Of a stretch of 64,000 bases of DNA, positions 9,426 to 21,292 are shown piece after piece. The notes below the pieces were generated by a model. That model was not told the origin of the DNA, did no database searches, and saw only the letters and a program-made list of their open reading frames with translations. The DNA comes from Asparagopsis taxiformis (lineage: Eukaryota > Rhodophyta > Florideophyceae > Bonnemaisoniales > Bonnemaisoniaceae), in contig JALQPE010001976.1 of NCBI GenBank assembly GCA_030407315.1, forward strand, positions 1 through 64,000, read 5' to 3'. Position 1 is the first letter of the stretch. Each line of letters begins with the position of its first letter. A program made the position numbers and the translations under genes.

Positions 9426-12400
9426 TTATTCTTCTTCATTATCATCTGTGAACTGGTAATCAGTGTTGGTGTAGAAGCGGTTGAGATAGAAACGGTGGTC
9501 CGACCAGTGCATTTGTTTCGTAAATGGCTTGACTGGAAAGTTACTTCGTACGATGTGCACGGTGCCAGATATAGTAGATGCAGGAATGAGGTCAAACCAA
9601 GGACCACCTGCACTGTGGGATGCAGTGTCATTGCTGTCAACGGATCCGTTGTCCGGGTCCCATGTGGACCACTTTAAACAAATGCACCCAAGTGATTTTT
9701 CCACAGCGGTTTTTGGGGCAAAGCAGGTCATATACTGAACGAAAGCGAGTTCTACAGGTTGAAACAGGTTTGGAGACTGCAGGCGTACCAGTGCCAGGAC
9801 GCGCCCTACCCATATGGTTCTGTAGTCATCGGCAGTTCCGGAGATGACGACAAAGGAGTACTGCGATCTCTTTGCGGGGCCGAATGATGAAGTTGCAAAG
9901 ACGCGCTGCTGCTTGTGCCTCGACACGTTTGTGGGGCGAAGCATGCCACTGTGCGGGTCAAAGTCGTCGGCATCTGGGACGTACCCTCCCATGACGTAGG
10001 CGGACTTTACCACGGTGACGGAAATGTCCATGTCATGTATTGGAGGGCCTTCTGCCGTGGCGCGCAGTCTAGCGAGGGTGAGGAACGCTTGTGCAGCTGT
10101 GTCACCGAGTTGCTGGAATAGCGTTATGGTGCCAGACGGGAACGAGGAGTTGTGCAGAGGCAAAAGAGTGGCAGGATCGGGCTGTCCGTCGATATCTGCA
10201 ACGAGGAGGGTTGCATCGGGCAGCAGGGAGGCAAAGTCGTGCAGTGCAACGGTGAATCCGTCGCGAACGAGTACTGCACCGTCTGTGGGCGATATCATGC
10301 GTGCGTTTCCCAATGTGTTCGATGGGGTGTGACCAGTTGGAGTGGCCAAGGAGAATTCCATGTGGCGAATAGTCTCTTCCATGGCTGTGGAGCGCCTTCG
10401 AGAGGTTTTCCTATAACTCTGTTTGAACAGAAGATGCGAGTGTTCGTAGGGGCCTGCATCAATGTGTTCCAGGGCGCCATATCTCTGCAAGTCACCGGGA
10501 AGATGGTCTAGAAGATGGAACTTGAAAGTTTTGAGACCTGTGGTGTGGAATGGGCCGAGGGTGGAGAGCATTGATTGTTTGAAATAGGAAATGGAGTTCT
10601 GGAGGCTTTCTAGTTCGGCGGCAGTCCAGTGCTTGATGCGACCGCGTTTCATGACCCATGCGACGAGGTCAGAGTATTGCGTGCAGATGGAAGTGAGGGG
10701 GGCTGTCTCTACTTCGTCACAGCATGTGTCAATGAATGCTGCGATGAAAGGGAACACCATGTCGACATGGTGATAGTCTTTGGCTGCGAGCATGCCGCGT
10801 ATGCCGTCCTCCGTGAAGAGGCCGTTCAAATTGGTGCCCTTCTCACCCTTGGAGAAGTCGACATGAAGACCGGTGATGTAGTAGTCGCGTTCGATAGCGG
10901 ACAGAATGCTGTTTGAGCCGGCGAGGATGGATTTTTTCACCTTCTTGAAGGTGCGAGGTGTCCCGGAATGGGAGGCAGTGGTGGTGGTGAGGTCTGGGGA
11001 GCTGAGGCGGTGGACAATGCACTGTTTGATGAGCTTTGAGATGCCGAGGTGGAGATTGTGCAGAGGCTCGAAGGAGAAAATGTTGTAGGGGTCTAGGGGA
11101 CTGTTGGTGGGTAAAAGAGCGGTCGATTCGAGGACAGAGTGTTGTTCGAGGAGGGAGAGAGCTTCGAGCGGAGCAGTTGTATGCTCCTGAGCGCTCTCTT
11201 GGCGTGCAGAGCGTGTATCATCGAGGGAGCGGGGCTGGTGTGGCGCGCTGGATTCAAGTTGAGTGGCGGGGATGTAGCAGCGGTGGCAGGGATGTGTGGT
11301 GGTAGTGCTGTTGCGAGTGCATGACAGCTCTTTGGCCTCTGGAAAGTCGCAGCAATAATTGGCTAGGATGGGAAAGCATTGGCGGGCAGTTGCAGTGGAG
11401 TCTGTGCAGGGGAACCCGGAAGAGAACGCGGTGGATAGGGACGAAAACACTTTTTCGAGTGCTTTATGAAGAATATCAATTTTGCGAGCGCGACTAGCAG
11501 AACTAGAGGTTGTCGGCATTTCATCACCGAACAAGGCGTTGGACGAAGGGTTAACAATGTACGGAAGATACCCGACGATGGTGAGGCCGGTACGGATGCA
11601 GTGGCGACGGAGGGGGGCGGAGAAGTTGAGCAGTGTGACGTGTATGGGGTATGCGACGATTGCGGAGCTCTTGAGGCTTGTGCTGCTCTTGTCGGAGTAC
11701 ACTTGGAGGAGGCCGGCAAAGGAGGAAGGTGTGGGATCAGTTTCCTCTGCCCATACGACCTGTGGATCTTCCGAGAGCTGCACGCGCTGTCTAGTAACCT
11801 GGTGCAGCGTTTTCGCGAATTCTGTGTGTAGGGGATGAGAAAATATTGCGGTGCCGTCTGGGGCGGTCTGTGGGGAGGGGTGGAAGAGAGTATTTTGGTC
11901 GTTAGCCAGTGCTAACTGCCTGCGGAGCATGTCGACTGGGTCGCGGAGGTACAGCTGTGCCGAGTACTTACCAGTTTTGTCTGGAATGATGTGGCTCTTG
12001 TAACCTTCGGTGCGGAAATGTGTTTCGACCATGGAAGCGGTAACGTGGCGACATTCTTCTACGGTGCGAACGGCGCTGTTGAACTTTTCTAGGGAGAATG
12101 CGGGGTCTTGTAGGATGGTGATGACTTCGCTCACGCGGCCAGCGCCGGCCTTGTACTCGAGGGTTGTGAGACTGGCGGCGAGGGATTGCACGAGGAGGTC
12201 TGCGCGGGAGGGGGTTGAGGTTGGTGGCAGTGGAGCGTCACAGGGTGAGTCGCTGGAGGAAGCACGACCAGATTCTGGGTCTGGGGAGCTGGGTTGCGGG
12301 GAATCATGGTCGCCGTTTCGAGCAGGCTCATGGGTGACGGCAGGGACACGAGCGTTGTTGAAATGTTGGGGAGAGGGGTTGAAACGGTAGCGACACGTTC

Positions 12401-12467
12401 GCTCATGCAGCGCGAGCGCATAAGCATCTACGCAGTAGTAGAAGCACCCTTCATACTTGCATTCCAT
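9426..12467 (-). CDS. TNP2-like (CACTA/CMC-type) DDE transposase with N-terminal Cys/His cluster
   Basis: Intact 1013-residue frame starting at the ATG at 12467. Residues 1-25 form a Cys/His cluster (Cys3, Cys8, Cys12, His21, Cys25) that could bind zinc. A low-complexity Ser/Pro segment follows. The catalytic-type blocks I read are CDFPEAKEL with PCHRCYIPA (Asp plus a Cys pair, as in the GD-P...C--C block of TNP2 transposases), FSFEPLHNLHLGISK, and AGPYEHSHLLFKQSYRK, which could supply the acidic residue late in the fold. The family assignment (TNP2, Plavaka-like CMC group) is from recall of these blocks and not from a search. The gene is convergent with the accessory gene to its left. It is a different family from the D/E transposases at 21998 and 56836, which share only the general layout. 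No clear terminal repeats for this pair were found between 6.9 and 13 kb. Confidence 0.75.
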   Translation of the reverse strand: MECKYEGCFYYCVDAYALALHERTCRYRFNPSPQHFNNARVPAVTHEPARNGDHDSPQPSSPDPESGRASSSDSPCDAPLPPTSTPSRADLLVQSLAASLTTLEYKAGAGRVSEVITILQDPAFSLEKFNSAVRTVEECRHVTASMVETHFRTEGYKSHIIPDKTGKYSAQLYLRDPVDMLRRQLALANDQNTLFHPSPQTAPDGTAIFSHPLHTEFAKTLHQVTRQRVQLSEDPQVVWAEETDPTPSSFAGLLQVYSDKSSTSLKSSAIVAYPIHVTLLNFSAPLRRHCIRTGLTIVGYLPYIVNPSSNALFGDEMPTTSSSASRARKIDILHKALEKVFSSLSTAFSSGFPCTDSTATARQCFPILANYCCDFPEAKELSCTRNSTTTTHPCHRCYIPATQLESSAPHQPRSLDDTRSARQESAQEHTTAPLEALSLLEQHSVLESTALLPTNSPLDPYNIFSFEPLHNLHLGISKLIKQCIVHRLSSPDLTTTTASHSGTPRTFKKVKKSILAGSNSILSAIERDYYITGLHVDFSKGEKGTNLNGLFTEDGIRGMLAAKDYHHVDMVFPFIAAFIDTCCDEVETAPLTSICTQYSDLVAWVMKRGRIKHWTAAELESLQNSISYFKQSMLSTLGPFHTTGLKTFKFHLLDHLPGDLQRYGALEHIDAGPYEHSHLLFKQSYRKTSRRRSTAMEETIRHMEFSLATPTGHTPSNTLGNARMISPTDGAVLVRDGFTVALHDFASLLPDATLLVADIDGQPDPATLLPLHNSSFPSGTITLFQQLGDTAAQAFLTLARLRATAEGPPIHDMDISVTVVKSAYVMGGYVPDADDFDPHSGMLRPTNVSRHKQQRVFATSSFGPAKRSQYSFVVISGTADDYRTIWVGRVLALVRLQSPNLFQPVELAFVQYMTCFAPKTAVEKSLGCICLKWSTWDPDNGSVDSNDTASHSAGGPWFDLIPASTISGTVHIVRSNFPVKPFTKQMHWSDHRFYLNRFYTNTDYQFTDDNEEE

Positions 12468-13072
12468 GTCGAGTTTTGACGCAAAAGGGAGGATTGCGAG
12501 CTGAACAGGGGAGACTGTGCCGTCCAGATGCGACCAATTTTATTTTTGTGGTGCTTTCGAGACTTGGAATGTAACGTGTTCGTAGTTTTGTGGGTAGTAG
12601 TTTTGTGCTCACTCCAGCTGACATCCCAACGGTGGAATTTAACCGAGAGTTCAATCATTTCCAACTGTTACATCACATTGCGTGCTGGCAACGTGTGCAT
12701 GGAAGGACGAACGACTGCCCTGGGAGATGAATTTTCAATTAATTCATTTGTAATAATAAACTTTTTTATTTCCGAACTTCGTGGAATCTGAATGTGCTTT
12801 ACAGCGGATATGCCACGGATCATGTAAGGAAAGCAAATGGATTCTCATATATATGATTATATGTTTATATTCGTTGTTCTCGATCCGGATCTCATTGTTC
12901 GGGGAATCAGAGACCATGGCTTGGGCCATACTCAATCTCACTGCCGGCGATGATTTCGAGTATGCACAGCAAGACAGCAAGACTTAAGCGGACGCAGAAA
13001 GCTGTCCGGTCGACGCCGCAGGCTCCACTCCGCCCTCATCACCGACTGATATTCTTTGACCGACTTTGCTTT
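12468..13072. other. Spacer without a supported gene
   Basis: Between the transposase start and the palindrome I see only short frames. The region is AT-rich in 12730-12880 and probably contains the transposase promoter, but no defined motif stands out. Confidence 0.5.
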
Positions 13073-13110
13073 GTACGTGCGCGAATCTTGATCAAGATTC
13101 GCGCACGTAC
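13073..13110. repeat. Perfect 38-bp palindrome
   Basis: GTACGTGCGCGAATCTTGAT followed by its mirror on the other strand, with no loop. It directly precedes the tandem array. It may be a fold-back remnant or a protein-binding site. Confidence 0.9.
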
Positions 13111-13134
13111 CTTCGTTCCATCCTCTACCCTCGA

Positions 13135-14160
13135 GGGTATGCTTTGAGGGAAGCGTGGGTTTTGAGTCTGACTATTTCCGTTGATGCGATATTTTTCATT
13201 GGAAGCCTGTTGACTCATGGTGTGTATTGAGCGGAGGATGGAAGAGAGGTACGTGAAGTTTTGAAAGTATGCTGCGAGGGAAGGTTGGTTTTGAGTCTGA
13301 CTGTTGTGGTTGATTCCGATGTTGTGTAGATGATGCAGGAATGTTGATGACGGAAGGTAAGTTTCATTGAGTGCCAAGATGTGCTTTGCGAAGATATGGA
13401 CTGCTGACTATGATTATTATTCATTGCAAGGTTTTTGGATCATGGTTTGTATTGTGTGTAGGATGGATGAGAGGTACATTTGCGAGTTCTCAGGGTATGT
13501 AGCGAGGGAAACGTTGGTTTTCAATCTGACTGTTGCGATTGATTCCGATGTTGCGTAGGTGATGGAGGAATAGTGATGACGGAAGGTAAGTCACATTGGG
13601 CGCCCAGACCGGTTGTGCGAAGATGCGGAATGCTGACTACTTTTCTTGGCTACACGATTACGTGATTTATGGTTTTTATTGTGTGCAGGATGGAACAGGT
13701 AAGGTAAGTGTGCGAGTTTTGAAAGTAAGCAGCGAGGGAAGGTTGGTTTTGAGTCTGACTATTTCCGTTGATGCGATATTTTTCATTGGAAGCCTATTGA
13801 GTCATGGTGTGTATTGTGTGGAGCGAAGGTAAGTGTGCGAGTTTTGAAAGTAAGCAGCGAGGGAAGGTTGGTTTTGAGTCTGACTGTTGTGGTTGATTCC
13901 GATGTTGTGTAGATGGTGCAGGAATGTTGATGACAGAAGGTAAGTTTCACTGAGCACCAAGACTTGTTTTGCGAAGATATGGACTGCTGACTTTGATTAT
14001 TCATTGCAAGGTTTTTGGATCATGGTTTGTATTTTGTGTAGGATGGATGAGAGGTAAGTAAGGGAGTTTCTAGGATATCTGTCGTGGTAAGCGTTGCTTT
14101 TGAATCTGACTGTTGGGGTTGATTCTGATGTTGTGTATGTGATGCAGGAGTGGTGAAGCA
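13135..14160 (+). repeat. Degenerate tandem array with repeated splice-like microexon units
   Basis: Units of roughly 190-210 bp repeat phrases such as GAGGGAAGGTTGGTTTTGAG, TTGATTCCGATGTTG and TTTTTGGATCATGGTTTGTA. Each unit holds two short segments bounded by AG on the left and GT(A)(A/C) on the right: 12 nt at 13237-13248, 13462-13473 and 14042-14053 (GATGGA(T/A)GAGAG); 15 nt at 13689-13703; 18 nt at 13339-13356, 13568-13585 and 13922-13939 (GAATGTTGATGACGGAAG-like). The intervals of 90-105 nt would be introns of ordinary length. All segment lengths are multiples of three and, in one phase, would encode repeating NVDDGR and MDER peptides. Whether this is transcribed is unknown. Confidence 0.6.
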
Positions 14161-14504
14161 GGAACGGCAGGACTGAAGGAGAGTGAAGAAGGGATGTAGG
14201 AAGATGGGGAATGAAGCTGTGAGGTGTTTCTGGTATGTGTATATTTTCGGGCATACGATAGAAGTGAGAGTGGGTTTCAAGTGGTGTAAGATTTTGCTGA
14301 CCATGTTCGTGTTTGATGTCTTGATGATTTAATGGGCTGGGGTGGTGTCGAGGAAAGCGGGGATGGAATTGGGAAGGAGCGGATTTTTTGTAATCTAGGT
14401 CGTGAGGGTTCTTGAAGTATGTGCGGATGGTGGTGCATGGCGTTCGGATGGTAGGGAGAACGCGATAGTGAGGGAGATGGGTGATCGACGATATGCTGAC
14501 AGGT

Positions 14505-14640
14505 ATTTTGTATTCTGGCTGGATACGTATTTCGTATTCTGGCTGGATACATATTCCGTATTCTGGCTGGATACGTATTTCCTATTCTAACCGGGTATTT
14601 ATTTCCTATTCTGACCAGATATGTATTCCCTATTCTAGAG
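14505..14640 (+). repeat. Short tandem repeat, unit of about 24 bp
   Basis: About five to six imperfect units built on TATTCTGGCTGGATACGTAT, degrading rightwards to TATTCTGACCAGATATGTAT. The short frame over it (repeating FWLDTY) is a by-product of the repeat. Confidence 0.8.
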
Positions 14641-14760
14641 AGACGTATTGTATACGAGCAGTTTCCTAAATGAGAGAATAAAATACGGTCCGATATGGGC
14701 CCTGAATTTACCATCCGCTGTAATTTCTTCCCTCCCGGTTTTCGCTGATATATTGTATAC

Positions 14761-14959
14761 TGGATGTCGGGTCCTAGTATTCCGCCATATGTACTAGAGA
14801 AAGTGGATGTCGGGTCCTAGTATTCCGCCATATGTACTAGAGAAAGTGGACGTCCGCATCCAAAAAATTTTTATTTTTTTTGGACGCGGACGTTCATTTG
14901 TTCTAGTAAATCTCGGGGCCGACTAGGACCCGTACTAGAGAGACTGGACGTCCGCGTCC
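14761..14959. repeat. Fold-back repeat that truncates the adjacent ParB-like gene
   Basis: Two identical 43-bp direct copies (TGGATGTCGGGTCCTAGTAT...) lie at 14761-14803 and 14804-14846. They are followed by a hairpin with arms GGACGTCCGCATCC and GGACGCGGACGTTC, and an inverted relic of the repeat (GACTAGGACCCGTACTAGAGA). The ParB-like reading frame to the right enters this repeat and stops at once. Confidence 0.75.
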
Positions 14960-16861
14960 ACTTCCGAAAACACAGACGAGTCTGACGGTATGGTGTTCGG
15001 GAGGATATCCATAATCCGTTCATCGACTACCCTGTCGGGGAGGGGATTTTCCTGCTCATCGCTGAACAATGGAATATCCTCGGTTGAACGTTTAACCGTA
15101 CGGTTAACTTCCAGTCTTCTGCGCTTCGGAAGGGGCTCTTCGGACTCTTCTACCTCCGACTCTGCCTCATTGTCTCCAATCCGTGAACTCTCCGTTCTCT
15201 GCCGTTTCGACCTGCGAAGTGTCTCGACTGGCTCATTCACCGCAAGCGGTGGTGCATTGAGAGGGAGACGGAGGAGAACAGATCCCCATTGCTTCTCAGA
15301 ACCTGCCACAGTGGCATCAGGGGTTCCTTGAGCCTGCTCAACTGCAGGAACGGAAGTGGCAGGAGGGGTAGCAGGAGGGGTGGAAGGGGCGGGAACGGAA
15401 GTGGCAGGAGGAGGAGGGTAGTAGGAGCAGGAGTAGAAGGGGTAGAAGGAGCAGGAGGGTTAGAAGGGGCAGGAGGAGTAGGACCAGAACGGGTAGAAGG
15501 GGTAGAAGGCTCATCTGATTGGGGAGTAGATGGCTTCGGCGCATCTTCAGATGGCTGTTCATTGTGAACAATGACCCTTTGGTCTTCTTCCATGTCCACA
15601 ACGCCCGTGGAAAAGCGAAGCTGCTCATACATTTCGTCGGAAACGAGAGAATGCTTCGTACCGCTGTTGTCGTCGGTATTGAAGTGCAGGAGGGTCTCCG
15701 CGATACTGTTCGCAATAACAGTCTCCTTTCCTGACCCAGTGTTCTTGAGCTCGGAGTAGAAATGCTCGAGCGGAGGCTCCATCATTTTGTGAGCAGCAAC
15801 CGGCTCGGACATCTTGAACACTTCAATTAAAACACGAACGAAAGGACTACCAAATCCTCTTGTCGTCCTGCTCAACTGACGCAGATCTCTCAAGCGAGTC
15901 CAGAGAGCTGTGATCAGCAAGATGAACCTTTGTTGATACTCCGAGCCGCGACGGAAGTCTGCCATGAAAACGAGATCCATGTTGCAGCCATACATGTCTA
16001 CGGACTGCTTGAAGACATCGTCGTTGATGTCACGGCCTTCTTTAACGACCCTTTCCTGTTCCGCAGCGAGAATTTCCTTGGTGAACATGCTCGGTACGGA
16101 ACTCCAGAACTCAAGCGCTTTGTTGTTCACAGTCCGGAAGCCTTTCGCAGCAGTCACGTGCTTGTTGATGGCTTGGTAACCCAGTTTCGATACCGACAAC
16201 TGGCTGTCCATGATGACCTGAATGCACTTCCGATTCGGTTCACCTAGCATGTCCTTGGTCGTGAGCAGTTGGACCACAGAACACACTCGGTCTGCCAAAG
16301 AAACAAGGGCAACATCATGTGTGAGTGTGTTTGCTTGAATGGACAGCCCGAGTACTTCAAAAGGTGTGAAGTACTCATCGGAAACTTCTTCTGTCCCTGG
16401 GCGCCTGATCAAAGCCACATCGATGTTCCTGAATGAAGCAGCATACGGATGTTGCCCTTCCGGGTCTTCACGAATGCACTTCTGGAGAGCCGCAACGCGA
16501 TGGCCACCATCGATGTAGAACGTTTGAAGGGTGGGGTTGTGCTGCCTTCACTGGGAAGGAGCATTTTGCAGGCAAGGATTCGGGAGATTGAGGAGGTGAA
16601 TCCTTCCCTCAGGAACTTCTCCTTCAGCTCAAGCACTCTCCCTTCCCTAATATGACGAGAGAATAGGGGAGGTCTGTGCAAATCCAAGGGAGACAGCCTG
16701 TGGTCAGCTTTGGGACAGTCTGACAACTGAACCTCGGCGGTGACAGAGTTATCGTGACCAGGGCTGCGAGAAGGGGCGCGAGAGCGAGCGGAGGCCCGAC
16801 CGCGAGTCGAAGCGCGAGCAGGGGCGGGGGCAGAGGGTTTGGAGCGAGTGCGAGGAGCCAT
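14960..16861 (-). pseudogene. Truncated, frameshifted ParB-like protein gene
   Basis: The start is MAPRTRSKPSAP at 16861, with a basic N-terminus. The frame covers LKEKFLREGFTSS, then moves by one base near 16531-16537 (a run of C on the coding strand). Past that point the second frame carries YIDGGHRVAALQ, the DGGHR signature of ParB/Srx-like domains. It continues as a region homologous to the other ParB-like proteins here (WSSVPSMFTKE; compare WSAIPSRFATE in D1). A second shift at about 15240-15310 leads to QENPLPDRVVDERI, matching QENPIPDSIVDENV in element E. The gene then ends in the fold-back repeat and lacks the entire C-terminal oxygenase-like domain. It lies in the same orientation as the D1 ParB/oxygenase gene and may be a relic in the same element. 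Confidence 0.75.
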
Positions 16862-17812
16862 TGAAGGATGAGGGAAAGCAGGAATGGAGAGAAGCTTGAT
16901 TGAGTGTACGACCCCGATAACGACGATACAGAGACTATTAAGATAGATTTATTTCGCTACTGCAGCCTGATAAAGGATCAAACGTGAACAATCCGTTTCA
17001 ACTCTGATTTCAATTTTTTGTTTATTTCTAGACCACTTGACTCAGATCAAGAGTAATACTCGAAATTCAGTTAATTTCTGTGGCCAAATACAATCGCTAT
17101 ACGACGAGTTCATACTCAAAGTGGCTAAACAGGTACGAGTTGGTCATGGTGATTACCCCAAAAGCACTCAAGTAATAACTACATAATGCTGAAGTCACAT
17201 ACTTCCCAGCATTTTGCACCAACTCGTGGAGCTGATGCGTACATACCAAATGCGTCTGTATTCAACATGAACCACGAATAAGTGGGCTTCGGCCAATGAG
17301 TGCACTGCACCTGGCTTGAGAAACTAGGAATAATACCCGGTATTATTTTGGCCTCCAAAAGCCAGGTGCACCAACGCCATTGGCCGAGGTTGTCCAGACT
17401 ACCACCGGCCAATGGGGTTGGTGCACTTGGTCTACACCCACCCAACTTTATACCTGGCCAGACTCCTACTGTTCTCAGGAACTGAAAATTTTACCGGGGA
17501 TAGTAAACGATGTAATATAATACCAGGTTTACTATCTGCTATCGTTTCTTGCATCTACTCAAGAGGTTTAGAATTTGCAGTTCCTGTAGGTAGAGCTTTC
17601 TGTGGAGAATAGCTTTCTGCATGTGGTGTTTGTTACATTTGTGAAATTGATCTGACTATATAAAGAATCCATGCAGTATCTCTTTTATCATGTTCTATTG
17701 GAATTGTGTTTATTACTCTACGGATTCATACCCAACTAAGGCTTCAACACGGCTGGACAGATGCCCTTCATCACTTCAATTTCGAATTGCCCTCCCAATG
17801 TCCAACGACATA
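16862..17812. repeat. Gene-free spacer with a fold-back repeat
   Basis: No supported gene. At 17290-17440 there is an inverted repeat: GCACCTGGCTT against AAGCCAGGTGC, with palindromic AATAATACCCGGTATTATT between, and a second partial arm (GGCCAATGG...GGTGCA). The palindromic TACCCGGTA core recurs in spacers beside the ParB/oxygenase genes at 21.6, 40.7-40.95, 45.5-45.6, 46.3 and 60.2 kb. Confidence 0.65.
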
Positions 17813-20800
17813 TTATCCTTCTTCACTTTGATGCTGCTCAGTTTTGAGGAATATGTGAGATCGGATCGGGAACTTGTATTGAAAACCCTTATCGCTCTCA
17901 AAGCCTTCCTCGTGGTGATAAACATCCCCTCGGCAGACAAGAACAGAATATGGTGGTACTTCACACCTCTTCATTGGAACTCTGTATAACTCTCTGTTGG
18001 GATGGGATAAACAGACATGACTGTAGGGTGCAAGCACGAGGCCGAATCCATCTGCGCCGCTTGACATCATGAAGTAGGATGGCGGAGAAGGGGGACTGTT
18101 AACTTCATCGATTCCCACTTCATAGTCTGTATGTCCAGCACGAGGTTTAGTCCGCTCTCCAGTCAGCACTAAAGTAGTTCCAGTGCTGGGGAAGGCCATC
18201 GGGTCCTTCCCACTAGTCCTCAATTCCAAACCTTCCGCACAAATACCTAGACCGAGCTCAACAATCATCTTCTTCCGATAGAGATTATTATTTTTATCCT
18301 CGAGGTCATCACATAAGCTCTTCCGCTTTGTTATAAAGATTCCTCTGCCCTTCTCACCTTCTTCATCAGAGTTTTTCCCATCCATCATAGCCATGCACCA
18401 CGGTGTCCAGTCCGGATCTCTGCGGGTGTCACCGGATTCAGAGTTCTTCTTGGCATCCTCGAGACGTTCCTCAAACAACGCAGAAAAATGAAGGAGCAGT
18501 TCGTGGATCGCATCTGCAGTAGTAGAAGACTTGAATATTCCTTCCAGAATTGTAAACCCAACCAAGTCTATTTCATTTCGTTTCTCTCGGAAATAAGCCC
18601 TCGAGAGAACCTCAGCAGAAACATTTTGTGCCGAATAGGCACTCGCTGCTGCTTCAGCGACCTCGGCTCGAAGCGTATCGACCAGTTTCCCATTCACATA
18701 GTATTTCATTCGACTGTCGGGATGAATGATAACAGGCAGTTTCGCTTCTATACCTTCCTCCACATCTTTGTCAGGGACATCATTTTGTTGCCTGTCCGAA
18801 TATGACCTCCTTGAACCGCGTGGACTGCAGCGTCTTTGCGGATTGCAAATTTGCGTCTTCACGCATCTTTTGCTTCTTCTTCTGCCGCGGCCTGCTGGTA
18901 TCCTCTCCCACCAGGTCAATAACCTCTTGAGGGGTGACATCCACCAATTTCCGTTTGGATCGTAGAATCATTGGCGGCGTCTCCGTATTCCTCTGCTTTG
19001 CCTTTAAGGGCACGAAACCACTGCTGTGCTTGGCTTTCATCAACTTCCTAGGCGTAGAACTGGTAACAGGTGTTTCCGTGTCCTCCAGCTCAGGTAAAAC
19101 AGGTAGGCCGACATCCGCTGTAGATAACATAGCGTCTCCAGTGCCATCACCCTGATTTCGTACACCTTTCATCGGGTCCTCCGTTGTCCTTCCAGAAGAA
19201 TTTTCGGGACATTCTTCGCGGACATCTTTCGTTCCAGACCCATCGCTCTTCCTAGATTCAGGACCTCCTTCACCATCTCGACCAGTTCTTGGATGACCAA
19301 CTGACATATTCGCCGGCGACTTTCCACCCTGCTCTGGTCTGAGCGTGGCACTTCCGGCTGCCATTGGGCTAGGTGGTTGTTGCAGGTCATTTTCATCACC
19401 GTGGTCATTTCTTCCTCGATTTGCACCAGTTGGTTCAAGCTCTTGAGTTCCTACGTTCTTCTGCAACACATCCCCAACTTCACAATCTTCAGGTTTCGAA
19501 GAATTGTTCTCGGTAGGCGCAGTAAGCACTGCGCGGTCCGTTGTAACCTGCTTTGCGCTTTCGGAATCTGCCGCTTTCCCTGTCGCCTCTTCACCAACCT
19601 GTGTTGCAGCACCGACCTCAGCGTTAACACGATCCGATATTTCCAGACTGCCCTGTGTCTGCTGTTGGGTAAGTACATTTGGACTCTGTACCACGTCCGA
19701 GCGATCAATGGCAGCATTTGAAGTATCACCATACGATGCGGATTGCTGTCGTGGTCGAGGTGCAGTATTCCCTTCCGAGGATTTTCGCCTAGTCCGCCTT
19801 TCCTGCACACCTATTTCAGGCGCGACGGAATGGTCGAGAGAGTCATCCGATAGAATTGGGCCGTTGAAAACCACATAACGGATTTCTTTCATCATAGACC
19901 GCGTCAATGCTGCACGTATACCTCTCCCAGTTGGTGCGTCGGAAGGATAGAAATCTTTGAGGACAGTCAAAATGCGATATCGTATGGGTTTTCGTGTTCG
20001 TCCACCTGGCTCCGGTACTTCATGTAACTTCCTGAAACATGGATGAGGTGAGGAATGCCAGGAGTTTTCTTTCCGTACAGCTTTCTCAAGTATGTCATAT
20101 ATTTCACACATGCTGTAGCACCACTTTTGCGCGCATGTCTTTAGACTTATACCACCATCTCCTTTCCTACGTTTCCACATCGTCCGCATTGCAGTGAGCT
20201 CTAGAATGACAAGTTTGGTGTCCACCGAAGCTTTTCGAAACGCAGAAGCGAATAGGACGTCCACAGTGCATCCCTGCATATTCTTCGAGTCTGGCGGACT
20301 AGTTTCAGTTGCAAATCGACTTGGGATAGCTGACCAATGTTCGAACGCCGGGTTATTTACGTCTCCGAAGCCCTGCGCAATCGAAACGTACTTCATCATG
20401 ATTCCTTCCTGACAACCTGGAATGACCTTGTTCTCGACTACAACTTTTGTGCACACATTTACCTTCGCCTTCATCAAGCCCTTCATCATCATGAACTTCA
20501 TGACCGTACAGACGTGGTCAGCAATAGAAACTTCTATCACGTCATGAGTCTTTTCGTTCAGCTTCTGCGATATTCGCATAACTTCAAGAGGATGAAACAT
20601 TTCACGGGTTCCAGGTGGTCGGATGAAGTCAACGCTAATGCTCCTCAGTCTCCATCGATCAGCAACTGTCGGTTTGTTTTCCACAATCGACTGCAAAGCG
20701 CTGATACGATGACCTCCATCAATGCACTGCAGTTTCTTCCGTCCGTCTGACCCCATTATTTCACAGATGGTCATTCGGGTGCCAGTTTCCAGAAACCCCT

Positions 20801-21292
20801 CGGTAGATATTTTGCTGACCAGATCGCGCACTCTGGCCTCCTGCACAAGACGAGAAGTTGATTCCGGTTTGGCAACATCTAGCGGATTGATCATTTAGGT
20901 TCAGTCCTGCATTCGACAATGTTGATGTCAATCCCCATCACAGACTCTTCTGATGCTTCCATGCCAGCAGGACTCCCCTCGCCTTCACGGACGTTAGACC
21001 TCTCCCTGTTTTTCGATTTCACCGTCCCAGGAGTAGATGGAAAGCGTAGAGTGTTTTTCCCAGATGGTGATATATCGCCAAGGGTTTTTGCTGCCTCTAT
21101 CATGGCAGCGTCTGCTCCCTGAATGGGTGTCTGGCTATCTGCCGTCTCCCTTCCCGCTGCAGACGGAGCCCCTCCATCAGCAGAAACTCCGGAGGGTGTT
21201 TTATCACCGCCTACCGTCGTTGCAAGTCTCTCTGCAACGCTTTCGACGGTATGCTTTGGTTCCGCAGCGCGCTCAGTGTCGCTTCCGGCCAT
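17813..21292 (-). pseudogene. ParB-like plus 2OG-Fe(II) oxygenase-like protein of D1, frameshifted
   Basis: Starts MAGSDTERAAEP at 21292. The ParB-like domain has CIDGGHRISALQ (codons at about 20702-20719). A long Ser/Thr/Pro/Glu-rich linker with basic, NLS-like KKKQK follows. The C-terminal part has GHTDYEV (HxD, 18125-18133 on the plus strand), YFMMSSGADGF, VPPYSVLV-type residues, DVYHHEEG and PIRSHIF. That HxD...H...R order is what double-stranded beta-helix 2OG-Fe(II) oxygenases use to bind iron and 2-oxoglutarate. Compared with D2, D1 lacks one base at each of about 20893, 18838 and 18803, breaking one gene into three frames. The substrate is unknown; DNA-base oxidation (TET/JBP-like) is only a hypothesis. 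It lies between the ParB-like relic and the D1 transposase, all on the minus strand. Confidence 0.75.

Noticed and set aside
15338..15715. Leu/Pro-rich reverse ORF resembling a membrane segment
   Set aside because: It is an out-of-frame reading of the Pro/Thr/Ser-rich linker of the ParB-like gene.
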